64,000 nt of DNA from Acidovorax sp. sic0104 (lineage in GTDB: Bacteria > Pseudomonadota > Gammaproteobacteria > Burkholderiales > Burkholderiaceae_C): positions 93,301 through 157,300 of the forward strand of contig NZ_JAHUWH010000013.1 of the NCBI RefSeq assembly GCF_019219095.1. The letters are read 5' to 3'. Every line of letters starts with the position of its first letter. The first letter of the stretch is position 1. The notes below the pieces were generated by a model. It ran no database searches. It was not told the DNA's origin and was given only the letters and a program-made list of their open reading frames with translations. Positions 35,221 through 43,491 of this stretch are shown here, one piece after another. Position numbers and translations under genes: made by a program.

Positions 35221-35784
35221 TCAATGCAGCATCAACGCGCCAGCGGTCTTGCTCTTGCCTGCGCGTGCGGGTGGGTTGCACAGACCGCAGGTGAAGTGGC
35301 GGTTCTCGTACAACTCGGTCACGAACTGGCCGCTGCATTGCGCGCACTTGGTGCGGGTGAGCATGCCTGCGTCCACGAACTTCACCAGGCGCCAGGCGCG
35401 TGTGAAGGACAGCAGCGGTTCGATCTCGGCGGTGGCGACCTGCTCGTTGTACAAGCGGTAGGCCTTGGTCAGCAGTTCCACCGCATCCAGGTCCACGCCC
35501 TTGGACAGGTACTCGTAGATGTTGAGGAACAGCGAGCTGTGGATGTTCTCCTGCCAGGTCAGGAACCAGTCGGTCGAGAAGGGCAACTGTCCCTTGGACG
35601 GCGACTTGCCCGCGATCTCCTTGTACAGGCGGATCAACCGTTCGTACGACAGCGTGGTCTCCGACTCCAGCACCTGCATGCGGGCGCCCATCTGGATCAG
35701 CATGGCTGCGCGTTCGATCTGCTTGGATTCGTTCAGAACGCTCTTGGCAGGGGCTTTGGCGGCGGCGGTGGTGGTGGACGACAT
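35221..35784 (-). CDS. flhC: Flagellar transcriptional activator FlhC
   Basis: 187-residue subunit of the FlhD4C2 master activator of flagellar genes. A helical N-terminal half (VLNESKQIERAAMLIQMGA) and the DNA-contact region precede a C-terminal zinc site with CAQC and CGLC (about residues 142-168). It follows flhD after 52 bases. Length and motifs match betaproteobacterial FlhC. The alanine/threonine-rich first 12 residues are an extension relative to the enteric protein. Confidence 0.96.
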   Translation of the reverse strand: MSSTTTAAAKAPAKSVLNESKQIERAAMLIQMGARMQVLESETTLSYERLIRLYKEIAGKSPSKGQLPFSTDWFLTWQENIHSSLFLNIYEYLSKGVDLDAVELLTKAYRLYNEQVATAEIEPLLSFTRAWRLVKFVDAGMLTRTKCAQCSGQFVTELYENRHFTCGLCNPPARAGKSKTAGALMLH

Positions 35785-35836
35785 GGCAGGCTTTCGGCGT
35801 GGGTGTGCGGTGGGGCGGGGCGGGCGAAGCGCTGGG

Positions 35837-36163
35837 TCAGAGCACCTCGGACACGCGGCTGGCCATCAGGATGTTGGCGTGCAGCGTGTTGGTGGCTTCG
35901 TTGCCCACCTTCTTGGCCGAGTGGTTGGTCAGCAAGCTCCACACCAGGTTGTCGTCCACGCGGAAGCTGCACAGCAGCGTGTTGCGGGAGGCCAGCTTCA
36001 TCACTTGCGCTGGGGACAGGGAAGCGAGAATATCAGCGGACTCTTCGTTCATGCCCAGGCGGAACACGGCTTCCGCCTTGTCCTGGCGAATCAGGGTCTG
36101 GGCCAGCATCAGGTAAGTGAGGTTGGCTTCGCGGATTTCGGCGAGGAGTTGTTCGTTGGTCAT
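35837..36163 (-). CDS. flhD: Flagellar transcriptional activator FlhD
   Basis: 108 residues; partner of FlhC in the class I flagellar activator. It begins MTNEQLLAEIREANLTYLML, then LIRQDKAEAVFRLGM, the family signature. The N-terminal half dimerises; the helical C-terminal part binds FlhC. ATG 36163 has AGGAAG upstream. Operon flhDC, transcribed away from sseA's end. Confidence 0.96.
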   Translation of the reverse strand: MTNEQLLAEIREANLTYLMLAQTLIRQDKAEAVFRLGMNEESADILASLSPAQVMKLASRNTLLCSFRVDDNLVWSLLTNHSAKKVGNEATNTLHANILMASRVSEVL

Positions 36164-36484
36164 GGCGGCTTCCTTTGTTCCAGTGCCCGGATCCTGCGTT
36201 TTGCTGCTGGTTGCAGGCTTTGCGTGATCCGTTGAAATGGATTGTGAAACCGCCCCAATCAGAAATTAAGTCGGGGTTTGGATGTGCCGCGTGTCTGGTT
36301 GTGCGGTGGGCTGTGTAGGAATTTGCCTTACACGCCGCTCAGGCGCCGTCCCGCATTTTCATAGGTGCAGGTGTGCTGTCGCCGTGCACACCCTCCGCCC
36401 GAATCTGCTCATGGTTTTGATAGCGCCCTCAAAACCGTCTTTTTTGCGGTTTTACATTTTGCGCAGGCGTTGCTGTGGCGCGGA
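36164..36484. promoter_or_regulatory. flhDC upstream control region and sseA 3' region
   Basis: 321 bases without a gene. Near-palindrome GTGTAGG-AATTTG-CCTTACAC at 36313-36333 is operator-like. A hairpin AAAACCG-N9-CGGTTTT (about 36430-36453) may act as the sseA terminator. flhDC is usually a heavily regulated promoter, so this region is the likely place for its control. No promoter boxes placed with confidence. Confidence 0.45.
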
Positions 36485-37384
36485 TCAGCCTTTTTCGACC
36501 GGTCGCGCTGGGTCGGAGCACCATTCGCTCCAGCTACCGGCAAACAGTGCGGTGTGGCCCAGGCCCGCCACTTCCATCGCCAGCAAGTTGGGCACCGCGC
36601 TCACGCCGCTGCCGCACTGGTGCACCACGCTGGCCGGGTCACGGCCTGCCAGCAGGGCATCGAACTCTGCGCGCAGCGTGGCCGCAGGCTTGAAGCGTCC
36701 GTCTGCGCCGATGTTCTCGGCGAAGGGGCGATTGAGTGCGCCGGGGATGTGGCCCGCCACCGGGTCCAGCGGCTCCACCTCGCCGCGGTAGCGGGCGCCC
36801 GCGCGCGCATCGATCACGTTCTGCGAGGGGCTGCCCAGGCCGGCCAGCACATCGCCGGCCGTGGCCAGCCGCCGCAGGGGCTCGCCCAGTTCGAAGTTGG
36901 ACTGGAAATGCCCTGCCTCCTCGCCGCTGGCCACTGCGCCGCCTGCGTCCTGCCACGCCTGCAGCCCGCCGTCGAGCACGGCCACGGCGTCGTGGCCGGC
37001 CCACTTGAGCATCCACCACAGGCGACCGCAATAGTTGGCGCCCTGGCGGTCGTACACCACGGCCTGCATGTTGTTGGCAAACCCTACGCTGGACAGCCAC
37101 ATGGCAAAGCGCTCGCGGCTGGGCAGCGGGTGGCGGCCGCCGGACGCTGGCTTGTCCGCCTCCTGTGCGGTGACCGTGCCGCCGGCGCCTGGCGCGCCAT
37201 GTTTGGCGCTCAGATCGTTGTTGAGGTCCGCATACACGGCGCCCGGGATGTGGGCCTGCGCGTACTGCTGCGCGCCTGCCGATGCCTGCATCAGGTCGAA
37301 GCTGCAGTCGAACACCATCAGCGGCGCACCGCTGTCGATCAGTGCCTGAAGTTCAGAAGCGGAGACGAGGGTCGTGTAGGTCAT
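36485..37384 (-). CDS. sseA: 3-mercaptopyruvate sulfurtransferase
   Basis: Rhodanese-type enzyme of 299 residues with two rhodanese domains. The N-terminal, non-catalytic domain contains YDRQGANYCGRLWWMLKWAG. The C-terminal domain holds the active-site loop CGSGVSA with catalytic cysteine at about 257. The CGSGV[TS]A loop points to 3-mercaptopyruvate rather than thiosulfate as the substrate. It transfers sulfur to cyanide or thiols during cysteine breakdown. Starts 83 bases downstream of the EamA transporter gene on the same strand; co-transcription possible. Confidence 0.93.
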   Translation of the reverse strand: MTYTTLVSASELQALIDSGAPLMVFDCSFDLMQASAGAQQYAQAHIPGAVYADLNNDLSAKHGAPGAGGTVTAQEADKPASGGRHPLPSRERFAMWLSSVGFANNMQAVVYDRQGANYCGRLWWMLKWAGHDAVAVLDGGLQAWQDAGGAVASGEEAGHFQSNFELGEPLRRLATAGDVLAGLGSPSQNVIDARAGARYRGEVEPLDPVAGHIPGALNRPFAENIGADGRFKPAATLRAEFDALLAGRDPASVVHQCGSGVSAVPNLLAMEVAGLGHTALFAGSWSEWCSDPARPVEKG

Positions 37385-37467
37385 GGTGTGAGCCGGTGCA
37401 AAAGAATGACGGAAATGACGGACTCCATTGTGTCCAGTTGCGCGGGTTGCCGTGCATCCACTTCGTA

Positions 37468-38379
37468 TCAATGTTCTTCCGCCGGTGTTCCCGGCGCGGC
37501 GCGGGCGCGCAGTATGGTGGCCGCGATGCCGCTGCCCACGATGAGCACCATGCCCACCCAGGCGATGGGCGGCAACTGGTCGCCGAACAGCGTCACGCTG
37601 AAGATCGCCGCGAACACGATGCCCGAATACTGCAGGTTGGCCACCACCAGCGTGCCGCGCTGGGTCTTGGCGCTGGCATAGGCCTTGGTCATGCACAGCT
37701 GCCCGCCGGCGGCCAGGATGCCGATGGGCACCAGCCACAGTGCGGGCCAGCCCGGCCAGTCCGACGTGCCGGTGAACAGCATGGCGCCCCCGCCCGCCAC
37801 AGCCGAACCCAGCGCGAAGTAAAACACCGTGCGCGACTCGGGTTCGCCCAGGCGTGACAGGGCCACCACCTGCATGTAGGCAAACGCCGCGCACAGCCCC
37901 GACATCAGCCCTACCAGCCCGGCAAACGCCTGGTTCTGGTCGAGGCTGGGGCGCAGCATCATGATCACGCCCACGAAGCCGGTCAGCACCGTGACGATCA
38001 GCGTGCCCTGCAAGGCGGGGCGGGGTGTGGCGGCAGAGGGGCGCCAAGCCAGCAAGGTGCCGCCCACCAGGAAAGCCGCGATCCACACGCTGCTCATGTA
38101 GTTGAGTGTCATGGCGGTGGCCAGCGGCAAGTGGGCAATCGCGTAGAACCAGGCGCCCAGCGACACCACGCCCACAGAGCTGCGCCAGGCATGCATCCCC
38201 GGGTACCGCGTGGCGAGCGACACCTTCTGTGAGCGGGCCAGCAGCCACAGGATGGCCATGCCTATGAGGCCGCGGTAACACACCAGCTCGGCCGAATTGA
38301 AGTGGCTGGATGCGAGCTTCACGCACACGCCCATGCTGGCAAACAAGAACGCGGCCAACACCATCCAGAGGGCTTGCAT
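37468..38379 (-). CDS. DMT-superfamily (EamA) transporter
   Basis: 303-residue inner-membrane protein with ten predicted helices in two EamA repeats: first repeat from MQALWMVLAAFLFASMGVCV, second from about VGLMSGLCAAFAYMQVVAL. Members move amino acids or other metabolites. Substrate not predictable. Located between sseA and a Rieske oxygenase gene on the same strand. The last residues (RARAAPGTPAEEH) form a short cytoplasmic tail. Confidence 0.9.
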   Translation of the reverse strand: MQALWMVLAAFLFASMGVCVKLASSHFNSAELVCYRGLIGMAILWLLARSQKVSLATRYPGMHAWRSSVGVVSLGAWFYAIAHLPLATAMTLNYMSSVWIAAFLVGGTLLAWRPSAATPRPALQGTLIVTVLTGFVGVIMMLRPSLDQNQAFAGLVGLMSGLCAAFAYMQVVALSRLGEPESRTVFYFALGSAVAGGGAMLFTGTSDWPGWPALWLVPIGILAAGGQLCMTKAYASAKTQRGTLVVANLQYSGIVFAAIFSVTLFGDQLPPIAWVGMVLIVGSGIAATILRARAAPGTPAEEH

Positions 38380-38395
38380 GGGAATGAGTCTCGAA

Positions 38396-38447
38396 AGTAA
38401 AAATAGCTGCCGCGCTTGATCGCCAAGCGCTGGCAGCTATTGTAATG
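38396..38447. repeat. AGCTAT-type dispersed repeat, most complete copy
   Basis: A near-perfect hairpin, AATAGCTGCCGCGCTTG / loop ATCGC / CAAGCGCTGGCAGCTATT, between the EamA and Rieske genes. It shows that the whole repeat family is an inverted repeat with an AGCTAT outer stem and a GCGCTTG inner stem. Confidence 0.85.
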
Positions 38448-38495
38448 AGAGCACTGCGTGTGAATCCACGGATTCACGCGGCTTTGCGCCCCAGT

Positions 38496-39635
38496 TCAGC
38501 GCTTAGGCACAGCATTGCCCATCGCGTCGCGGTACCACTCGTGAAAGTGCTGCATGCCATCTTCCATGGGGCTCTGGTACGGCCCCACCTCGTTGTCGCC
38601 GCGCGCCAGCAGCGCCTTGCGGCCGGCGTCCATGCGTTCGCCGATCTCGTCGTCCTCGATGCAGGTCTCCATGTAGGCGGCCTTCTGCGCCTCGACGAAC
38701 TCGCGCTCGAAGGCGGCGATCTCTTCGGGGTAGTAGAACTCCACCATGTTCATGGTCTTGGTCGGGCTGATGGGGTGCAGCGTGGACACGGTCAGCACGT
38801 GCGGGTACCACTCCACCATGATGTGCGGGTACAGGGTGAGCCAGATGGCTCCGTGCTTGGGCGGCTTGCCCTCGCGGAAGGCGAGCAGCGCCTCGTGCCA
38901 GCGCTCGTACACCGGGCTGCCGGCCTTGCCCAGCCGGTTGGCCACGCCCACGGTCTGCACCGAGTAGTTCTTGCCGAATTCCCAGCGCAGGTCGTCACAC
39001 GTCACGAAGCTGCCCAGTCCCGGGTGGAAGGGGCCGACGTGGTAGTCCTCCAGGTAAACCTCGATGAAGGTCTTCCAGTTGTAGTTGCACTCGTGCAGCT
39101 CCACATGGTCGAGCACGTAGCCGTCGAAGCTGAGGTCTGCGCGTGGGCCCATCTGGGCCAGGTCTGCGGACACGTCGTAGCCGTTGTCCTCGAACAGGAG
39201 GCCGTTCCACTCCCGCAGCCTGTAGTTGTTCAGGTCGAGGCACGGGTCGTGCGAGAAATGGGGCGCGCCCAGCAGTTCGCCCTTCGGGCTGTACGTCCAG
39301 CGGTGCAGCGGGCACACGATGTTGCCGCCCGCATGGCCCTTGCCCTGGCCTTGCAGCGAACCCTTGCCCTTGAGCATCACCGCCTGGCGGTGGCGGCAGA
39401 CGTTGGAGATCAGCTCGATGCCGCCCTGGGCGTTGCGCACCAGGGCGCGGCCCTCGCCCTCCTGGGGCAGGGCGTAGTAGTCGCCGGCATTCGGCACGCT
39501 CAGTTGGTGCCCCACATAGCGGGGCCCGCGCTGAAAGATGGTGGCTAGCTCGCGCTGGAACAGCGCATCGTCAAAATAGCTTGAAACTGGTAGTTGGCTT
39601 GCGGCCTGCTGCAGTTGAAGACTTAAATCAGACAT
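38496..39635 (-). CDS. Rieske-type ring-hydroxylating oxygenase, alpha subunit
   Basis: 379-residue oxygenase with an N-terminal Rieske [2Fe-2S] domain and a C-terminal mononuclear-iron catalytic domain. Cluster ligands are the CRH and CPLH motifs (about 80-82 and 108-111), but 25 residues separate them instead of the usual 15-21; the extra stretch is Gly/Lys/Gln-rich (KGKGSLQGQGKGHAGG). The iron ligands lie in NWKTFIEVYLEDYHVGPFHP (two histidines). No ferredoxin or reductase gene is beside it. Substrate unknown; such stand-alone alpha subunits act on choline-like, carnitine-like or aromatic molecules. Preceded by a promoter-like box and a terminator-like hairpin. Confidence 0.9.
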   Translation of the reverse strand: MSDLSLQLQQAASQLPVSSYFDDALFQRELATIFQRGPRYVGHQLSVPNAGDYYALPQEGEGRALVRNAQGGIELISNVCRHRQAVMLKGKGSLQGQGKGHAGGNIVCPLHRWTYSPKGELLGAPHFSHDPCLDLNNYRLREWNGLLFEDNGYDVSADLAQMGPRADLSFDGYVLDHVELHECNYNWKTFIEVYLEDYHVGPFHPGLGSFVTCDDLRWEFGKNYSVQTVGVANRLGKAGSPVYERWHEALLAFREGKPPKHGAIWLTLYPHIMVEWYPHVLTVSTLHPISPTKTMNMVEFYYPEEIAAFEREFVEAQKAAYMETCIEDDEIGERMDAGRKALLARGDNEVGPYQSPMEDGMQHFHEWYRDAMGNAVPKR

Positions 39636-39691
39636 GGGTGACCTGACCTAAAGACTCCCCACAGGGAAGTGCGGGAGGTGCGCCAGAGCGC

Positions 39692-39731
39692 ATCCAGAAA
39701 AAAAAGAAACCGGCTAGAGATGCTGAGCCGG
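39692..39731 (-). terminator. Terminator-like hairpin upstream of the Rieske gene
   Basis: On the minus strand ACCGGCT-CAGCATCTCT-AGCCGGT is followed by a long T-rich run. It lies between a TATAAT-like box (39744-39749) and the Rieske start at 39635, so it could terminate or attenuate that transcript. Confidence 0.6.
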
Positions 39732-39734
39732 TGT

Positions 39735-39771
39735 GCGGGAATGGGATTATAGGCGGTGGGGTTATTCCCGC
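39735..39771 (-). promoter_or_regulatory. Inverted repeat around a TATAAT box
   Basis: GCGGGAAT (39735-39742) and ATTCCCGC (39764-39771) form an 8-bp inverted repeat enclosing TATAAT on the minus strand (39744-39749). Looks like a repressor-controlled promoter, though no good -35 box was found. Confidence 0.4.
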
Positions 39772-39960
39772 ATCCCAGCTACGTGTATTGAAAAGCGCAG
39801 TCCTGGATCCAGATCAAACCCGCTGTGCGGCTGGCTGCGATGGCGTGGCCCCCGGGTGCCGATCTGGAGGGCCGCATCCATTGCGCCGGCTCTGCCCCCT
39901 GCGCTGCGGTGGTGCGCCTAAAATGACCGGTTTTTTCACCCGCGCTCAGCCGCCCCGTCC

Positions 39961-40203
39961 ATGCCCAAGGCCCCCTCCACCCCCGCGCCACCTTCCGAAC
40001 CCGCCAGCTACGAGGCGGCGCTGGAAGAGCTGGAGCAGCTTGTGGCCCGCATCGAGTCGGGCCAGTTGCCGCTGGACCAGATGCTGGCCGGCTACCAGCG
40101 CGGTGCCGCGCTGCTCGCGTTTTGCCGCCAGCGGCTCGAAGCCGTGCAGGACCAGATCAAGGTGCTGGACGAAGGCCAGCTGCAACCATGGAGCCAGGAA
40201 TGA
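39961..40203 (+). CDS. xseB: Exodeoxyribonuclease VII small subunit
   Basis: 80-residue subunit that forms exonuclease VII with XseA and degrades single-stranded DNA. Core [20 protein letters not shown] followed by [20 protein letters not shown] is the family signature. It overlaps ispA by 4 bases, the common xseB-ispA-dxs order. The short proline-rich N-terminus ([13 protein letters not shown]) is typical of this lineage. Confidence 0.95.
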   Translation: MPKAPSTPAPPSEPASYEAALEELEQLVARIESGQLPLDQMLAGYQRGAALLAFCRQRLEAVQDQIKVLDEGQLQPWSQE

Positions 40204-41174
40204 GTGCAGTGCCCGCGTCGACCGCCGCAGCGATGAATCTTTCGTCTTCCTCGCCGCCATCCCCTTCTTTTGATGCCGCTTCCTGGAGCCAGAACCACCT
40301 GGCCCGCGTGGAGGGGGCTCTCTCGCAGTGGGTGGGCGATAGCGCGCCCGCAGGCCTGGGCGACGCCATGCGCTATGCGGTGCTCGATGGCGGCAAGCGT
40401 TTGCGGCCTTTGCTGGTGCTCGCGGCCTATGAGGCGGCTTGCAGCAGCGCAGGCGCTGGTGCTGCTGCGTTCGACGATGCCGCCCTGCGCGCCGCATGCG
40501 CGGTCGAGCTGATTCACGCGTATTCGCTGGTCCACGACGACATGCCCTGCATGGACAACGACATCCTGCGCCGGGGCAAGCCCACGGTGCATGTGCGGTT
40601 CGGTGAGGCGCAGGCCCTGCTTGCGGGCGATGCGCTGCAGGCGTTTGCCTTCGAGCTGCTCACGCCTGACGACAGCACGACGCCAGCCGCGACGCAGGCA
40701 GCGCTGTGCCGCCTGCTGGCGCGCGCGGCAGGTTCGGCGGGCATGGCGGGCGGGCAGGCCATCGACCTGGCCAGCGTGGGCATCGCCCTGACTGAAGACC
40801 AGTTGCGCCATATGCACCGGCTCAAGACCGGCGCATTGCTGCAGGGCAGCGTGCTCATGGGGGCCGTGTGCGGCCATGCCGCGCAGCCCGCATACAAGGC
40901 GCTGTCGGATTACGGCGCGGCCATGGGCCTCGCGTTCCAGGTGGTCGATGACATCCTGGACGTGGTGGCCGATTCCGCCACGCTGGGCAAGACCGCTGGC
41001 AAGGACGCCGCTGCCGACAAGCCCACCTATGTGTCCCTGCTGGGCCTGGAGCGCGCACAGGCCTATGCGCAGGAGCTGCTGCACGAGGCGCAGGCTGCGC
41101 TGACCCGCAGCGGCTTGCCTGATACGCGCGCTCTGGCGGCGCTGGCAGACATGGTGGTGCGCAGGTCGCACTGA
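40200..41174 (+). CDS. ispA: Farnesyl diphosphate synthase / polyprenyl synthetase
   Basis: Condenses IPP with DMAPP and GPP to farnesyl diphosphate; 324 residues. The first aspartate-rich motif is DDMPCMD (113-119), preceded by [11 protein letters not shown]; the second is DDILD (250-254). Both bind magnesium and the diphosphates. ATG 40200 overlaps the xseB stop codon (ATGA). The serine-rich N-terminus (1-25) is longer than in E. coli IspA. Co-transcribed with dxs. Confidence 0.95.
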   Translation: MSAVPASTAAAMNLSSSSPPSPSFDAASWSQNHLARVEGALSQWVGDSAPAGLGDAMRYAVLDGGKRLRPLLVLAAYEAACSSAGAGAAAFDDAALRAACAVELIHAYSLVHDDMPCMDNDILRRGKPTVHVRFGEAQALLAGDALQAFAFELLTPDDSTTPAATQAALCRLLARAAGSAGMAGGQAIDLASVGIALTEDQLRHMHRLKTGALLQGSVLMGAVCGHAAQPAYKALSDYGAAMGLAFQVVDDILDVVADSATLGKTAGKDAAADKPTYVSLLGLERAQAYAQELLHEAQAALTRSGLPDTRALAALADMVVRRSH

Positions 41175-41228
41175 GCACCGCCGGACCCGCATGTGCCGGT
41201 CACGATGAAATTCATCTGAAACCAGCCC

Positions 41229-41270
41229 CTGGCGCTTTACCATGAAGCGCCGGCAGCTATCAAAAAAATA
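41229..41270. repeat. AGCTAT-type dispersed repeat between ispA and dxs
   Basis: GGCGCTTTACCATGAAGCGCCGGCAGCTATCAAAAAAATAG ends just before the dxs start codon, as with the NUDIX gene. It leaves the A-rich tail in place of a normal ribosome-binding site. Confidence 0.75.
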
Positions 41271-41274
41271 GTAA

Positions 41275-43176
41275 ATGTCCACGACATCCTTTCCCCTGCT
41301 GCAGACCATCAACGACCCGGCGGACCTGCGCCAGCTCTCGCGCGCAGACCTCAAGGCGCTGGCCACGGAGCTGCGCGAGTTCGTGCTGCAAAGCGTCTCC
41401 CAGACGGGGGGGCACCTGAGCTCCAACCTGGGCACGGTGGAGCTGACCGTGGCGCTGCACCACGTCTTCAATACCCCCGAAGACCGGCTGGTGTGGGACG
41501 TGGGCCACCAGACCTATCCGCACAAGATCCTGACCGGCCGGCGCGACCGCATGCAGACCCTGCGGCAGTTCGGCGGCATCTCAGGGTTCCCGCAGCGCGC
41601 CGAAAGCCCGTACGACACCTTCGGTACGGCGCATTCGAGCACCAGTATTTCCGCCGCACTGGGCATGGCGCTGGCCGCCAAGCGCAAGGGTGAAAACCGC
41701 CACGCGGTGGCCATCATCGGCGACGGCGCCATGACGGCAGGCATGGCCTTCGAGGCGCTGAACAACGCGGGCGTGGCCGACTGCAACCTGCTGGTGGTGC
41801 TCAACGACAACGATATGTCGATCAGCCCGCCCGTGGGCGCGCTCAACCGCTACCTGGCGCAGCTCATGAGCGGCCAGTTCTACGCGGCCGCCAAGAACGT
41901 TGGCAAGACCGTGCTCAAGCCTGTGCCACCGCTGCTGGAGCTGGCCAAGCGCTTCGAGCAGCAGGCCAAGGGCATGGTGGTGCCCGCCACGCTGTTCGAG
42001 AAGTTCGGCTTCAACTACATCGGCCCCATCGACGGGCACGACCTCGACTCGCTGATCCCCACGCTCGAGAACATCAAGAGCCTCAAGGGCCCGCAGTTCC
42101 TGCACGTGGTGACCAAGAAGGGCCAGGGCTACAAGCTGGCCGAGGCCGACCCCGTGGCCTATCACGGCCCCGGAAAGTTCGACCCCAGCGTGGGCCTGAC
42201 CAAGCCCGCCACACCGCCCAAGCCCACATTCACCCAGGTGTTCGGCCAGTGGCTGTGCGACATGGCTGCGCAGGACATGCGCCTGGTAGGCATCACGCCA
42301 GCCATGCGCGAAGGCTCGGGCATGGTCGAGTTCGAAAAGCGCTTCCCCGACCGCTACTACGACGTCGGCATTGCCGAGCAGCATGCCGTGACCTTTGCGG
42401 CCGGCATGGCCTGCGAAGGCGTCAAGCCCGTGGTGGCGATCTACTCCACGTTTTTGCAGCGCGGCTACGACCAGCTGATCCACGACGTGGCGCTGCAGAA
42501 CCTGCCGGTGGTCTTTGCGCTGGACCGCGCGGGCCTGGTGGGGGCCGACGGCGCCACGCACGCGGGGGCCTACGACATCCCGTTCGTGCGCTGCATTCCC
42601 AACATGGCCATGGCCTGCCCGGCGGATGAGCGGGAGTGCCGCCAGCTGCTGTCCACGGCCTTTGCGCAGAACCACCCCGTCGCGGTGCGCTACCCGCGGG
42701 GCAGCGGTGCCGGCGTGGCACCCCTGCCGGGCCTGGAAGGCCTGCCCTTCGGCAAAGGCGAGATCCGCCGTGAGCGCCAGGGCGCGGGCATGACCACGGA
42801 TGAAGGCGCGGGCGCTCCCCGTATCGCCATCCTTGCGTTCGGCACGCTGCTGTACCCTGCGCTGCAGGCCGGCGAGGCACTCGATGCCACGGTGGTCAAC
42901 ATGCGCTGGGCCAAGCCCATCGACGAAGCGCTGCTGCGCGAGGTGGCAGAGCGCCACGATGCGCTGGTTACGCTGGAGGAGGGCGCCATCCAGGGCGGAG
43001 CAGGCAGTGCAGTGACCGAGGCCCTCAACGCCATGGGCATCGTGCGTCCCATGCTGCAACTGGGCCTGCCCGATGTGTTCATCGAACATGGCGACCCCGC
43101 CAGGTTGCTGGCATTGCAGGGGCTCGATGCCAGGGGCATCGAGCAGTCCATCCGCGATCGCTTTCTGGCGTCCTGA
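41275..43176 (+). CDS. dxs: 1-deoxy-D-xylulose-5-phosphate synthase
   Basis: Thiamine-diphosphate enzyme joining pyruvate and glyceraldehyde 3-phosphate, the first step of the MEP isoprenoid pathway; 633 residues. [18 protein letters not shown] contains the catalytic histidine and [16 protein letters not shown] the TPP/metal motif. The transketolase-like pyrimidine-binding domain has [19 protein letters not shown] with the catalytic glutamate. It ends the xseB-ispA-dxs unit. Confidence 0.97.
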   Translation: MSTTSFPLLQTINDPADLRQLSRADLKALATELREFVLQSVSQTGGHLSSNLGTVELTVALHHVFNTPEDRLVWDVGHQTYPHKILTGRRDRMQTLRQFGGISGFPQRAESPYDTFGTAHSSTSISAALGMALAAKRKGENRHAVAIIGDGAMTAGMAFEALNNAGVADCNLLVVLNDNDMSISPPVGALNRYLAQLMSGQFYAAAKNVGKTVLKPVPPLLELAKRFEQQAKGMVVPATLFEKFGFNYIGPIDGHDLDSLIPTLENIKSLKGPQFLHVVTKKGQGYKLAEADPVAYHGPGKFDPSVGLTKPATPPKPTFTQVFGQWLCDMAAQDMRLVGITPAMREGSGMVEFEKRFPDRYYDVGIAEQHAVTFAAGMACEGVKPVVAIYSTFLQRGYDQLIHDVALQNLPVVFALDRAGLVGADGATHAGAYDIPFVRCIPNMAMACPADERECRQLLSTAFAQNHPVAVRYPRGSGAGVAPLPGLEGLPFGKGEIRRERQGAGMTTDEGAGAPRIAILAFGTLLYPALQAGEALDATVVNMRWAKPIDEALLREVAERHDALVTLEEGAIQGGAGSAVTEALNAMGIVRPMLQLGLPDVFIEHGDPARLLALQGLDARGIEQSIRDRFLAS

Positions 43177-43491
43177 TCTGTACGCCGCCAGGGGTGGTGC
43201 GGCACTGACTGTTGGAACTGGCCGGGGCGGCTCGCATGGGCCGTGCGATGATGGCCCGCCGCATTCGCCGCGTCGTGGCACGTGGCGCCATTACTTTGGC
43301 ACCAAGTCGCGCTGCGCTCGGCCAGGGTGGGGAAGGTGCTGCCCCGTGCCCGGGAAAACCTAGAGGGCAGCCCGCACCTCTGCCTCCTACAATTGCGACA
43401 AAAAGCAACGGGCCACCAGCCCGTGCGGGCGCTGCAAGGGCGCCCGGGGCTACTCCCTTCCGGCACCACCACCCCTCTGGAGACTTTTTGT
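43177..43491. other. dxs / TRAP binding protein intergenic region
   Basis: 315 bases. Contains CCTACAAT at 43386-43393, a plausible -10 region for the first TRAP gene; the same CCTACAAT occurs upstream of the second (44818-44825). Clear -35 boxes were not found. Open frames crossing here are arginine-rich and not gene-like. Confidence 0.4.

Noticed and set aside
37385..38326. Long N-terminal extension of SseA in frame
   Set aside because: It overlaps the EamA gene in another frame and is arginine/glycine-rich; SseA starts at 37384.
39636..39960. Riboswitch before the Rieske gene
   Set aside because: A terminator-like hairpin is present, but no conserved aptamer that I recognise; kept only as a possible attenuator.
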